Counted from the stretch's first letter, positions 10,420 through 21,682 are shown. The stretch: 64,000 nt of DNA from Pelobates cultripes (GCA_933207985.1 OW240914.1:136167955-136231954); one strand, 5' to 3'. The notes: generated from the sequence alone by a model not told the origin. Made by a program: numbers and translations.

Positions 10420-11190
10420 GATCACAATCACTTTACTTAGTGACCTGTCACAAAAAAAAAAAACAACTAAAAAAAATGAACAGACAGCAAAATAAGTGCT
10501 GCTGTGCAAGAGCCTGTGATCTGTATAGTGATTACAGGCAGGACAGGGGTTAATTGTTCTGAAAAGAGCTTTAGGGTCTCAAAAAAAAAAATCACAAAAC
10601 ATTTACCCCTAAAACAAAAATATGCACAAACAGCAGAAAAGTACTGCTGTGCAAGAGCCAGTGATTATAGTGATCACTGGCAAGACAGGGATTAATGGCT
10701 CTGAAAAGAGCCTTTGGGTCTCAAGATTTTACAAATCCCTACCTATAAATACCTAAATCTCTCTAGCTAAACCACAGATCTCTCTCCCTCTCTCACTAAA
10801 ACACAAGTGAAGAGAGGGAGGCAGATCCACACTAATCAGAGAAATGGGGAACACACTTTGGATGAAATTGCTAATGGGGCAAGCTGTGATTAGATGACCC
10901 CAGCCTGCCCCTTATGATGCGGCATGCTAGGGACACCCCTAGAAGCCCCATGATTCACTGCCTTTAGAAAGGGGGGTTAATATTGATCATTTTATTTATT
11001 TTTATATATTATTATATATGCACTGAGTGCCAGGACCCCTCGAGGCACTCAGCACATGCAGAGCATCACTGCAATACCATCAGAGCTTCCAGAGCTCAAA
11101 ATAGCTGCGGACGTACCAGGTACGTCCAAGGTCATTATGGACCGTTTTCTGCCAGACGTACCAGATACGTCCACGGTCGGGAAGGGGTTA
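9781..11190 (-). mobile_element. piggyBac-like element, 5' part
   Basis: The outer end is at 11186: on the minus strand TTAA is followed by CCCCTTCCCGACCGTGGACG, and piggyBac elements insert at TTAA with terminal repeats starting CC(C/T). Subterminal palindromes GGACGTACCAGGTACGTCC and GACGTACCAGATACGTCC lie at 11109-11170. The interior contains tandem-like AGTGCTGCTGTGCAAGAGCC stretches near 10495 and 10640. The TTAA at 11187-11190 lies inside Tc1 terminal sequence, so this element entered the Tc1 copy. Confidence 0.8.
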
Positions 11191-11236
11191 AGTAGACTGT
11201 GATTGTCTATTGTTGTGACTTAGATGATGATCAGAA
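11187..11236 (-). mobile_element. Displaced end piece of the Tc1-like element
   Basis: TTAAGTAGACTGTGATTGTC and TATTGTTGTGACTTAGATGA followed by TGATCAG mirror the left inverted repeat at 7390-7435 (CTGATCATCATCTAAGTCAC). It therefore continues the right repeat interrupted at 8764. Confidence 0.85.
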
Positions 11237-11905
11237 GTGATTCTGGGATGCTGGCCGCATAGTTGCAAATAAAAAGCCATTATCTCAAACTGGCCAATAT
11301 AAAGAAAAGATTTAGCTTGGCAAAATAACAAAGACACAGGTAATAAAAGTGCCATGAGCAGATTAATGAATTACTAAGAAGAACATTGGTGGGACAGAGA
11401 CTCAATGAAAATATACCATCTGTCAAGCATGGTGGAAGCACGTGATTGGAGCCAATTTCCTCCTAAAACAGGACAATGCACAGCTCCAAATTATGCAAAC
11501 TATTTAGGGAAAAAGCACTCAGCTGTTATTTTGTATTTATTGCAGTGTCCAGCACAGTTTTACAACCTATTTAGCTGTTGTGGGAGCAGCATGACCCAAT
11601 GGTACATAAGAAGTGCCCATCAAACCAATCCAAATTGGGAAGCATGGGGTAAAATCTCTTCATATTGCCTCAACTAATAGAATGCCAGAGGTCTGCCAGG
11701 TTATAATTACTGCAAAAATTATTTCATGAAAGCAGTGTTTGTAGGACACAGCTATTATTTCACTCACAATTTATTATTTCTGACCTTGTCTATGACTAGA
11801 TTTCTATTCAAAATCATTTCATGTATGTTTTCATGGAAAATTAGGAAATATCTAAGTGACCCTATATTTTTAAACACCAGATATATGTACAACTTGAATG
11901 AGGAT
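11237..11905 (+). mobile_element. Tc1-like transposon remnant, second family
   Basis: Plus-strand fragments of a different Tc1 transposase: AAAAGCCATTATCTCAAACT (from 11272) and GGCCAATATAAAGAAAAG, CATCTGTCAAGCATGGTGGA (conserved VKHGG codons), and GGGAAGCATGGGGTAAAATC followed by CCTCAACTAATAGAATGCCA. The 3' inverted-repeat-like end is ATCTAAGTGACCC then TATATTTTTAAACACCAG near 11851-11881. Frames are broken by many stops; it is an old 3' remnant. Confidence 0.75.
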
Positions 11906-12870
11906 TTGTGATTCTAAAGGCTCAGAAAGCATCATGGGAACTAAATTTATATGATTGTATAGGGGAGGGATCTACATTTGGCAGGCACCCTGTTACAGGT
12001 ATTTTTTGTTACGAGTAAGTGAGGGGTCTAGGGGAAAATAAAGGCTAAGACTTGGCACAGTCCCTCTATCCCTCTGGCTGTTATTCATTTGTCTTAACTT
12101 GTATTGTCATACATAATAACAATATTTCAACTTTCCTTTACAGCTTCCTAGAAATCCCTTGTTTGATGCAGGAGATATTTAATTTTTTAGCATAGCAATT
12201 TCTGAAAGAATGGAAAAATGGACGCAGCTAGACAGGTGCAATTCGTTTCGGTCCGAATGAAAATTCGTCCGAATTTCGGGCAGTTACCGAATAGCTGAAT
12301 TGCTGAAGTGCCGAATTGCCGAAGTTCTGAGGTGTCAAAGTGCCGAAGTTCCGAAGCACAGTATTGCCTAAGTACTAATATACTTACCCAGTGAAAGAAG
12401 AAGAATGTTACAATGTATACAATTTTAAATAAAAAGTATACAAACATAGCCAGGATTCAGCTGTAAGCATTTGCAACACTTACAACAATCAAGTAACACA
12501 CATTCATATAAAATGTAAGTTACTTGGCAAGTCAATGTAATGACAGGAATGAATAAGTAGATAACTCCCTAATTCCCACGGTATTAGGGACCTATCTACT
12601 AAAAGGCTGAAAGACCGGAATTGGTCTTTCAGCCAAATTTACTAATACTAAGTAAAGATTACTTAGTATTAGTAAATTATACCTCTAATCGCTATATCAC
12701 GAGTAGGGGCATGTCTGTTAAACAGTGAGTAGCCTCGGTGGGTGGGGGCCCAAAAGTAAAAAAGGGGGGAGGATCTATTGTCCTCCCCACCGGCCACCAC
12801 CCCTGAGTGGTGGGTGGGGGCCCTAAATAAAAATTGGGGGGGGGGACCTGTCAGTCTCTTCATTTACCTG

Positions 12871-12920
12871 TCAGAGCACTCTGATTGGATGGGTTAAACC
12901 CACCAATCAGAGTGCTCTGA
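12871..12920. repeat. 50-bp perfect or near-perfect palindrome
   Basis: TCAGAGCACTCTGATTGG is mirrored by CCAATCAGAGTGCTCTGA around GGGTTAAACCC. Confidence 0.9.
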
Positions 12921-13009
12921 GCCTAATTGCAGGGCGGGGAAAGGCTTTATATGCCTTCCCCCGCCCTGCAGAGCTCAGTCTGCGCGTAGCCCTTGCCGGG
13001 TGAAGATGT

Positions 13010-14440
13010 TTTTTGTTTTTTTTAATTGCGTCGGTTATTATGGATTTTTATTTGGCCTTTTTTGGGGGCTGAAAAAGAAGATTTTAGAAGAAAGAAAACA
13101 TCAGATGGTAAGTTTATTTTTACAGGTACTTAGTTAAATGTCCCCTCCTCATTATTTTTAGGGTGAGGGGGGTAGGTAGGGCTTCATTTTTTGGGGGAGG
13201 GGGTGACTAGGGGTTTGGGGACCCCATTGTCACCTGCGGCGGTTAAATTTGTATTTAGGGCACCCACCCTCTGCTCAGGGGTGGGGTCCAGGGGGAGGAC
13301 ATTAGGGCCCCCACCCACCGCTCAGGGGTGGGGACCAGGGGGAGGACATTAGGTCCCCCCAATTTCTATTTAGGGCCCCCACCCACCGCTCAGGGGTGGG
13401 GGCCGGGGGGAGGACATTAGACCCCCCCTTATTCTAGTTTAGGGCCCCCACCCACCGCTCAGGGGTGGGGGCCAGGGGGAGGACATTACGTCCCACCCCA
13501 ATTTGTACTTTGGGCCCCCACCCACCGCTCAGGGGTGGGGGCCAGGGGGGGGAGGACATTAGGTCCCCCCTTATTCTAGTTTAGGGCCCCCACCCACCGT
13601 TCAGGGGTGGGGGCCAGGGGGGAAGACATTAGGTCCCCCCCTTATTCTAGTTTAGGGCCCCCACCCACCGTTCAGCCCCCACCCACCGTTCATGGGTGGG
13701 GGCCAGGGGGGAGGACATTAGGTCCCCCCCTTATTCTAGTTTAGGGCTCCCACCCGCCACTCAGGGGTGGGGGCCAGGGGAGAGGACATTAGGTCCCCCC
13801 CTTATTCTAGTTTAGGGCCCCCACCCATCACTCAGGGGTGGAGGCCGGTGGGGAGGACAATAGGACCTCCCCCCTTTTTTTACTTTAGGGCCCCACGCGC
13901 CGCTCAGGGGTGGGGGGGGTGAGCAATAGGGTATAATTAAAAAAAATTCCGCTCGTTTCTTTTTTTTTTTTTAATTGCGTCGGTTATTATGGATTTTTAT
14001 TTGGCTTTTTTTGGGGCTGAAAAAAGAAGATTTTAGAAGAAAGAAAACACCAAATGGTAAGTTTATTTTTACAGGTACTTAGTTAAAGGTCCCCTCCTCA
14101 TTATTTTTAGGGTGAGGGGGGTAGGTAGGGCTTCATTTTTTGGGGGGTGGGGGTGACTAGAGGTTTGGGGACCCCTAGTCACCTGGGGGGGGGTTAAATA
14201 TGAATTTAGGGCTCCCACCCTCTGCTCAGGGGTGAGGGCCAGGGGGAGGACATTAGGTCCCCCCCAATTTGTACTTAGAGCCCCCACCCACCGCTCAGGG
14301 GTGGGGCCAGGGGACGACGACATTAGGTCCCCCAATTTTTATTTAGGGCCCCCACCCACCACTCAGGGGTGGGGGCCTGGGGGGAGACATTAGGTCCCCC
14401 CCTTATTCTAGTTTAGGGCCCCCACCCACTGCTCAGGCAA
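13010..14440. repeat. GC-rich minisatellite with higher-order duplication
   Basis: Units of roughly 70-95 bases, CCCCCACCCACCGCTCAGGG then GTGGGGGCCAGGGGGAGGAC then ATTAGGTCCCCCCTTATTCT, repeat from about 13255 to 13915 and again 14205-14440. A flanking 200-base block (TTGCGTCGGTTATTATGGAT to GGGGTTTGGGGACCCC) occurs at 13026-13225 and again at 13974-14172, so the array itself was duplicated. Confidence 0.9.
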
Positions 14441-14690
14441 CATTCACTAATACTAAGTAATTTTTACTTAGTATTAGTAAATTTGGCTGAAAGACCAATT
14501 TAGGTCTTTCAGCCTTTTGGTAGATAACTCCCTAATACCGTGGGAATTAGGGAGTTGTCTACCAAGCTGCTGCAAGAGAAGTCCAGAAATGCCGAAGTTT
14601 CAAAGTAGCCGAAGTGCCGTAGTCCAGAATTTCGAAATGCCGAACCGAGCCGAATATTTTTCCCACGCACATGCCTAGACGCAGCATAGG

Positions 14691-16035
14691 ACACTCTAAG
14701 AAAGACATTAACAAGTCGCCTTTGTATTATGGCTTCCTCCTGTGTGGAGATAAAATTAGATAAAGAAAGAAAAGATAAGAAAATACATCGGGGGCAGAGT
14801 CTAGCCACAGAGCAAAGCCTGGGCTCATTTGGGGGCATCTACCCCATGTATTGAGCTGCTACAACTTGCCTCAGAAACCTAGTAAGTTGGAGGTATACCT
14901 CTGCGGTACCTCACTTGAAGTGAAATCTTTCCAGAGACCCGAGGCGCCCTGCTGCCTACCATAGACGGAATTGGGGAGAGGTGGCCGTTCTCCCTGTGCT
15001 CCTGTCCTGTAGCCTGTCGAGGTTGCACTCCTCCCTGCTCCCACAGACTGGCAGGGGTTATTCTGGTCCTCAATGGGCTCTTTGGTTCCTTTCCTCCTGC
15101 AATCCCATACAGCACACCGCGGGGATCTGCATGTAAGATGGCGGCCAGACAAGGCCTGAGCCCACTTCATGAGCCTTCTCATAGCCCTACAGCAAGCATC
15201 TTGTTCCACCTGGACGAAATATTTCAGGCATTCTGGGAGAGGATTCAGGCATGATCCTGAGCTGGATTGCCACAGCATCAGGAGGTCCACATTGAAAGCG
15301 AGCGGCCGGGGAATATTAAACTCCCTTGAGGTGATCTGGCTGTTGACATGTTTCCCATCACTGCCGCTCGCCTACCTTGGCTGAGAGTAACCTGAGGCAC
15401 TGCATCGACTAAATGTACAGAGAATTGCACATTGTCAGCGGACCAGATCCCCTGCTTACACCAGACGGGGAAAGGACTTGGTCCCCGAGAGGGCCAAAGT
15501 TCGTGGGCTATTGATGCAGGCCCTCACACAAGCCTGTGGCCAGAAGAATGCCTTGTTCAGGCGTGGATACACTGATTATCACCTGAACTCTCCTGGCCGT
15601 GTAAACTCTCCACGGGACTTTCCAGTATCAACTCTGAAATTCCCAACACTAGGAGTTGGCTGATTTTACCTTCAGATATACCGCCTTCGATCTGATTTCT
15701 CCCTGATTAAAGCGGACACTGTCTACCATACCTCCCTCTCACATTCCTTTGCAATTTGACTCCTTTTCTTTTAATTTTACTCTGTGTCAAGCTGTCAAAA
15801 AATGGCTTACCCAGTCCCAGTGGCCTTATCACTCCCCTGTTTTATAGCATGTTTGAAGGCATTACTGATTAGTAAGTGTTCACAGGATAGTCTTACCTGG
15901 CTATCAGTTTTAACCTATGCCTAGCTTGCATACTGGTATACAGAAATGTATACCAGTTGCACATTTTACATGTTTTATGGAGTAATCTGTCGCTGTCTAC
16001 CATGTTCTGGTATTATTTGTCAAGTACTATGCTTT
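14691..16035. other. Unassigned region
   Basis: No gene recognised. A 139-residue minus-strand ORF (15290-14871) lies here but has no motif I recognise, and the plus strand contains AAGATGGCGGCCAGACAAG (from 15137), a phrase common in LINE 5' regions. It may be the degraded 5' end of a retroelement. Confidence 0.3.
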
Positions 16036-16285
16036 AAATAGCAAAATACCAACAGGTTATCTACAATACAATAATAACATAAAAACATAGGACAATATCT
16101 CAAATATAACGTGGATTGTGAAGAGAAAAAAAATATTCATTCACAAACCCAAGTTGATTGAAGACATATCAAAAAGATCTTGAAACAGCCTCAGGACATT
16201 ATGGACATGAATTCATGGAAAGAAAGGAAAAAGTAAGTCTATTAAACTATCCAATGTCCAACTAGAACTGGATAAAGAGATTGAG

Positions 16286-16648
16286 GTGGTCCAGGGTTTT
16301 AAAGTAGAACCACAATTTGAATCACTAGAGATAAAACTCAAATCCAATCTGGACAAATTCTCTCACATTATAAAAGTGAGGAAACACCAGAAGTATATGA
16401 GAGATACAAAGGACTTTGAACAAGGTAGAATTTACCGTTCTTTTAAAAAGAGATCTAAAGTAGACTCTGACCAATTCAGTACATCTGAGTACGAATCAAC
16501 CGATACTGAAACTGAAAAACCTCAAACCCCTACTCCTAGGAATCCAACTAAAAGTATTCTAAAAAAGGGGGTGGATTTTTTAGGATTAAGACAAGCGGAT
16601 CTAACTCAGGGTCCGCACACCAGATACAGGGGCAGAAGTCAGAGATGA
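16286..16648 (+). pseudogene. Penelope-like element 1, N-terminal segment
   Basis: A 120-codon frame (FKVEPQFESLEIKLKSNLDK and on to SKVDSDQFSTSEYESTDTET) is basic and then acidic/Ser-Thr-rich, as in the low-complexity N-terminal part of Penelope-like polyproteins. It ends at TGA overlapping by four bases the ATG of the next frame. The two were probably one reading frame, now shifted. Confidence 0.65.
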
Positions 16649-17881
16649 CGCAGGGAATGATAGCATCCTCTCTGCGTATTATTAATCTCTCTGATACCAT
16701 CCTTGGTCAGACCGAACTTAGCGTATTGGAGAAGGGTCTTTCATTCGTACCCATTACAACATTCAGCAAGTTCAACTGGACTAAGGATGTAAACCTTTTT
16801 GTGAGAAAGCTTGCCTTGTATAAATACCATGCAGTACGTAAAGAAACTAAGGCCCAAAGCTTGGGTCTATCACCAAATGACTTGGAGTGCTTAGACACTC
16901 TGGTGGAATTACTTAACTCTGGAGATGGTACTATACAATCTGATATACCACATACTAATTTGAAACCCAAGAGTAAGTTTACCCCTCATTTTCAGGATTA
17001 TAAACATTTGGAGGTATTTTTGGAAATGGTTACTAGGGAAATAGATAAGACAAAAATGGATGATTTTTATCTATCCCCTAATGGCAACCTTAATACTCAG
17101 GAACTAATAGCCCTGAAAAAACTACAGAGCTATACAAATTTGATTTTCAAACCCTCTGATAAAGGGGGCAATGTGGTGATACTTGACAGAGACCACTACA
17201 TTCGTATAGCTGAAAGACTTTTATCCGATAAAAATACTTACCGCATACTAGCAAAAGATCCTACAAAAGCGTTCCAAGCTGAGTTAAAAACTATGCTTAC
17301 TAAGGCTGTGAATCATCAACTCATTAATCAGGATGAGTTTGAATTTATGTGCACCAAACAACCATGTCTATCTACTTTTTATTGTTTGCCTAAAGTGCAC
17401 AAATCACTAACCGATCCGACCGGTAGGCCGATAGTTTCTGGTTGTGATAATCTAACTCAGAATGTAAGCATTTATGTGGATAAAATTCTGTCCCCAGTAG
17501 TACAGAAGCTACCATCTTTCCTTAGAGATACTAAACAAATGTTGCATTTATTGACCAACCTTACTTTACCTCCAAACGCTATCCTGTGTAGCCTTGACGT
17601 GGAGGCCCTTTACATTTCAATTCCTCATAACCTAGGTATTAAACATACCCGTCAACTATTAAATCTTGAAACTGACCTACCTGAACATTATGTGAATTTT
17701 GTGATGGAATTACTTGATTTCATTTTGACTCATAATATCTTTCTGTTCAATGGCAAAATCTTCCACCAGACCACTGGTACAGCTATGGGGACGTCTCGTG
17801 CGCCCTCATATGCCAATCTCCATCTAGGCTGGTGGGAAAGGTGTATTAGGGCAGATCCTAAGCTGATCCTAAAGAAGGCAA
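16645..17881 (+). pseudogene. Penelope-like reverse transcriptase, catalytic core deleted
   Basis: The frame reads SLRIINLSDTILGQTELSVL, then FKPSDKGGNVVILDRDHY (about residues 168-185), STFYCLPKVHKS, GRPIVSGCDN, motif A CSLDVEALYISIPH with the first catalytic Asp, and motif B TTGTAMGTSRAPSYANL. Right after LGWWERCI the sequence jumps to DPKLILKK and the frame changes; the (Y)xDD motif C and the following FLDL block are absent. The next frame resumes with GKIETTLYRKKTASNN, normally about 100 residues farther on. The element therefore lost a segment containing two catalytic aspartates and cannot reverse transcribe. Confidence 0.92.
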
Positions 17882-18824
17882 AATTGAAACAACCTTGTAC
17901 AGAAAGAAGACAGCCTCAAATAACCTGCTATGCTGGTCTAGTCATCACCCCATATCACTCAAATCCGGTATCCCAATAGGCCAATATTTGAGACTTCGAC
18001 GAAACTGCTCCACGATGGAGGAGTTCAAATTAAAAGCAAATGAGCTGCGTCACATGTTTAAGGCCAAAGGTTACCCAAATAGGGTTCTGAAAAGAGCCTA
18101 TCTGAGGGCAATCCACACTGAACGGGAAACCCTAATTACAGATGGGGGTCGTAAGACTGAGGAAAATAAAATACGCTGCATAGGTACATATGATGCAGGA
18201 TGGGACACTATGCTGAATGTCTTTCAAAAATTCTGGCCTATCCTCCAATCAGATAAGCATCTGAAGGAAATTCTGCCATCACTCCCTTCAATTACAGCAC
18301 GGAGGGGCAAAAACTTGAGAGATATCCTAGCACCTAGTCACCTCTCAACTACGTCCCCGTCAGGTTATTTTCAAAAATACCTACCAATGGGTTCTTTCCA
18401 ATGTGGTCACTGCAGTGCATGCCCGCTTATTACCAAGAGGGCCTCTGACAGCAAGGGCTTAATGAATTTCAAACCACGTTCCTTCTTTAATTGTAACACA
18501 ACAGGAGTAGTTTACCTACTGTCTTGCTCCTGTGGCCTAAAATATGTAGGCAAGACTTTTCGCCACTTCAGGCTAAGGATACGTGAACATGTAAATTCTG
18601 TCAAGAGACGTTTGGAAACACCCGTCTCAAGGCATTTACATCTACATCACAATCACTCCTCGGCAGGCATCCGGTTCATGGGTCTTGAACATGTACCACA
18701 GCCTCCTAGGAAAGGAAACTGGGACCTAAAACTAAGACAAAGAGAGGCGTTTTGGATTTACCATCTCAAAACGCTATCTCCCCTGGGGCTAAATGAAGGG
18801 TTTTCATATTCCCCGTTTATTTAA
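17870..18824 (+). CDS. Penelope-like thumb plus GIY-YIG endonuclease (truncated polyprotein)
   Basis: The frame is open from the deletion junction to TAA at 18822-18824. It encodes YRKKTASNNLLCWSSHHP, GQYLRLRRNCS, NVFQKFWPIL, a Cys-rich FQCGHCSACPL motif, and then the GIY-YIG nuclease: GVVYLLSCSCGLKYVGKT with the downstream FRLRIREH containing the catalytic Arg. The final REAFWIYHLKTLSPLGLNEG motif is the usual C-terminus. The endonuclease makes target-site nicks for retrotransposition. This half is intact although the RT is broken, which may reflect recent deletion. Confidence 0.92.
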
Positions 18825-19469
18825 AGTACTGCAATAATTCTGATAATAAATGGTATCTTAAGTTATGCCTGTATATATGTATATATTCTTTATTTATTTC
18901 TATTATATTTGGTGTTCATATGTCCATTAATTTTACGTGTATTATAGGTCTAAGAGTTTAGGGGTCTGTTTTGTGTTGCATAAACTAATGGGTTACTATT
19001 TACAGTGGCAATAAAAGAATTGTCGGCTTCTGTGTATGACTGCCCATATAGCCATTGTACTTATCCCTTACTGGTTCACAACGGTTATAAGTTGTTTCTT
19101 TAATTGTACTAAAGCTACACAATACAGCCATAAGAATCAATCCACACACTTGACCTATATGATACAATTTGGACATTCCAAGGGTTAATTGTTAAGCTAT
19201 AGATACTGCCTTTTAGATATAGTAAGTATCCATTTATATCTGTTCTGGGCGGGGCACTCAAAGGGTTAATTCCCTTTCACCTGATTTCTGTTCTGGCTAC
19301 CTCTGACATAGAAATGTGGGCTGACACTATGGTGTGTTACACCACACCCCCACAGCCCCATTCACAGGAGGACCGGAGCAATTTAGACACAATCACAGGT
19401 GATTACAATAAAGCTTATGAGCTTAAGGTATAAATTTACCACCCGGACAGTTTTTTGCTCACTGCTGAT

Positions 19470-19513
19470 ACCCCTGAGGACGGCGTGTGGTCACGCCGAA
19501 ACGTACGTCGGGT
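19470..19513 (+). ncRNA. Hammerhead-ribozyme-like motif in Penelope-like 3' flank
   Basis: ACCC, then CTGAGGA (core CUGANGA), then C and a GGCGTG/CACGCC stem with TGGT loop, then GAAA, then ACGTACGT (very short stem III) ending in GTC, then GGGT which pairs with the leading ACCC (stem I). Order and pairing match a minimal type-III hammerhead with cleavage expected after C19509. One extra C sits between the core and stem II. Penelope-like elements are known to carry hammerhead motifs; activity here is inferred. Confidence 0.5.
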
Positions 19514-20140
19514 TCTTCTGTGTTTTTAATACTCTCTTGAGCACTTTGCTCTGAGCACCTTTTCATTTATGTTTTTCTAGTATGTGTGTGTAACCTGGGG
19601 CTTCAGATGTTATGACAGCATTTAGATTAGAACACCCACGAAGGTGTTTTATAGGAGATAGGGTATTAGCATAGCACTACTGTTTGGTTGGGAGTGTGTG
19701 TTTCTCCCTTTCCCTGTTCTTTCCTACTGCTTTGTTACCTGAGTTATGTATGGGGGTACATATTGCCTTCTATCCCCTCTCCGTTTCTTGTGAGGGTTGG
19801 CTCTTGATTAGCCTTGTTCCTACCATACATATTTCTCCCTATATTATTCTGTCCATCACTGATTACCCAGGTTTTTTAATAGATTTCAATAAAGGCTTTT
19901 TTATTTTTTGGCAACTACACTACTGTTGAGATTGGACTGGGTATTTACCCTCTGGGCGGTCTTTATATAAGACATCCCTTTTTGGGTTTTTTTTCTTCCT
20001 TTTTTCTACAATTTCCAGGGTTACCCCCTTTTACCAGTCCAGGTGACCTCTATACTCTGGAGGCTCGGCAGTGGGATACGGGAGTGTCTTTTCCTCCCCT
20101 CCCACTTTCCAGCCTTTTGAGTTTTCTTCTTCTTGTTATT

Positions 20141-20568
20141 TAATAGTGCAGAGTTTCTCATTAGAAGACACTTCTTTATCACAATAAACACAAGATAAAA
20201 GAAGTACACAGGCACATCACAATCTAGCAGAAAGATGGTAGGTTTCGGTCCTTGGATCCAGATGTGGAACAGTATGAACTACCAAGGCAGAAGGTGGGTG
20301 TGGTACAAAACATAATAAAAATAAAAACTACAACGAAGGAGAAACTATTAAAAGAAGCCCTACGCATTTCACTCAATTCGGTTTGAATTTCTTCAGGGGC
20401 ACATAATAAAAGTTCTTTCCTTTCAGCAGCGTACTGGCATAAGTCTGGAAACCGGTATTTAAACCAGTAGAGCGTTGGCACCAAATTCCTTAAGCCAATC
20501 CACAAATTGGGCGTTTTCATGTGCGTTGTTATTCCAGCGCTTCCAGGTTTGCAGGTCAATAATTAGCG
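20141..20568 (-). repeat. Inverted flanking repeat, left, of Penelope-like element 2
   Basis: It is the reverse complement of 22112-22552: TAATAGTGCAG, GTTTCTCATTAGAAGACACT, CACATCACAATCTAGCAG, AAGATGGTAGGTTTCGG and GTGCGTTGTTATTCCAGCGC are all mirrored at the right. Pseudo-LTRs in inverted orientation are known for Penelope-like elements. Confidence 0.85.
20357..20400 (-). ncRNA. Degenerate hammerhead-like motif
   Basis: On the minus strand: GCCC, CTGAAGA, AATTC/GAATT hairpin, GAGTGAAA, TGCGTA, GGGC. It has the same layout as the motif at 19470-19513 with a poorer stem II. A further decayed copy lies on the plus strand at 22273-22317 (CTAAAGA core). Confidence 0.35.
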
Positions 20569-21682
20569 GTATTGATTCCCTAATGTCTACGCTCTCTGAG
20601 TATATTGATTTAATTTTACAGAAGTATTCTCAGGGAGCTTTATCCTGCCTTAAAGATTTTTAGGTATGTCAACCAGAATTCCCGATCACTGTTTTTTACT
20701 CCAAAGATAGGCATTGCTGACATTGATTTCCTTGATCTATCTATTTATATTGAAAATAAATCAATTAAAACCAAAAAACTTTTTTCAAAACTATAAATTC
20801 TAATGGTTTTATTGATATTCACAGTGGCCACTATGCGAATTGGCTCAAGGGAGTTCCCAGGAGCCAATTTATTCAGATACGGAGAAATTGCAGCGACTTA
20901 GAATGTTTTTATCAACAAGCCGAAATTTTAAGAAATCATTTTTGAGAAAAAGGTTTTTCTGGACATTTTTTAGACGCTGAAATTGAAAGGGTGGGAAAAA
21001 TAGAAAGGAATAACCTTTTGATGGACAAAAGGAAAGATGGCACGACAAGGAATCCCATCTTCGATTTTGCCTTTAACACCCAATATAACTCCAGAGCCTT
21101 TAATATAGAAAAGATTATTAAAAAGCACTGGGGGTTACTTGTGGAAGATTGATTTTTATAAGAAATTCCGCAGGTTCCAACGGTCATTTTTAGGAAGGGC
21201 ACTAATTTTTCTAGCACCAAGCACTTTCCATTTATAAAAGGAAATAAGTAAACCAAAAGGAAGGTTTCCACACTTGTGGAAACAGTAAAAGCTGTAATCA
21301 TCAATTTAAAAAATATTAGAGATTTTACATTTAAGATCAAGTGCTCCATATTCTGTTCCTCCACACATGTTGTGTACCTACTTACCTGTGGATGCGATGC
21401 ACAATATGTGAAGAGGACGGGAAGGAAAGTAAAAGTGAGATTTATGGAACACAAGAATAATATCAAAAATAAAATGTCCCATTCAGTACCGGTAAACTGT
21501 AATAAATGCCCACTATTAATATCAATAATCTCGAATGTCTAGTGATTGAACAGGCCACCCTAAACGAGAGAGGCGGTGACCTAATGATTCATCTAAGAAA
21601 AAGAGAAGAGTATTGGATACATATAATAAAAACTATGCAACCAAGAGGTCTAAATGTTGACTTTGATTTGATGTGCTTTTTA
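20553..21682 (+). pseudogene. Penelope-like element 2, RT and GIY-YIG remnants
   Basis: Plus-strand pieces in order: SIISGIDSLMSTLSEYIDLI and QGALSCLKD (RT palm entry), then, with the catalytic core missing, GIADIDFLDLSIYIENKSIK, NGFIDIHSGHYANWLKGVPR, IQIRRNCSDLECFYQQAEIL, and finally VVYLLTCGCDAQYVKRTGRK (GIY-YIG motif with the Gly of YVG changed) and LRKREEYWIHIIKTMQPRGL. Several stops and shifts are present. Like element 1, it lacks the xDD-bearing segment. Confidence 0.85.

Larger units (their letters stand above)
12225..14690. mobile_element. 2-kb element with 100-bp inverted repeats, unknown family
   Basis: Arms 12557-12655 and 14464-14563 are reverse complements: each carries GTAGATAACTCCCTAAT-type ends, AAAGGCTGAAAGACC, GGTCTTTCAGCCAAATTTAC and TAATACTAAGTAA. 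Outside the arms both flanks carry runs of GCCGAAGTN units (12240-12365 and 14580-14670). The interior is GC-rich minisatellite. No transposase is present. It looks non-autonomous; the superfamily is undetermined. Confidence 0.7.
16036..20000 (+). mobile_element. Penelope-like retroelement 1 (approximate span)
   Basis: The span covers a 5' segment (16036-16233, repeated inverted at 22553-22754), an N-terminal frame, a reverse transcriptase, a GIY-YIG endonuclease, and a 3' flank with a hammerhead-like motif at 19470-19513 and a TTTCAATAAAGGC tail near 19887. Penelope-like elements are ancient retroelements whose RT is related to telomerase and whose endonuclease is of GIY-YIG type (established). 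Outer limits are inferred. Confidence 0.8.

Noticed and set aside
14871..15290. 139-codon minus-strand ORF
   Set aside because: No family resemblance; likely chance or decayed retroelement 5' sequence.
20936..21466. 176-codon minus-strand ORF
   Set aside because: It is the antisense shadow of Penelope-like element 2, whose plus strand carries recognisable RT and GIY-YIG motifs.
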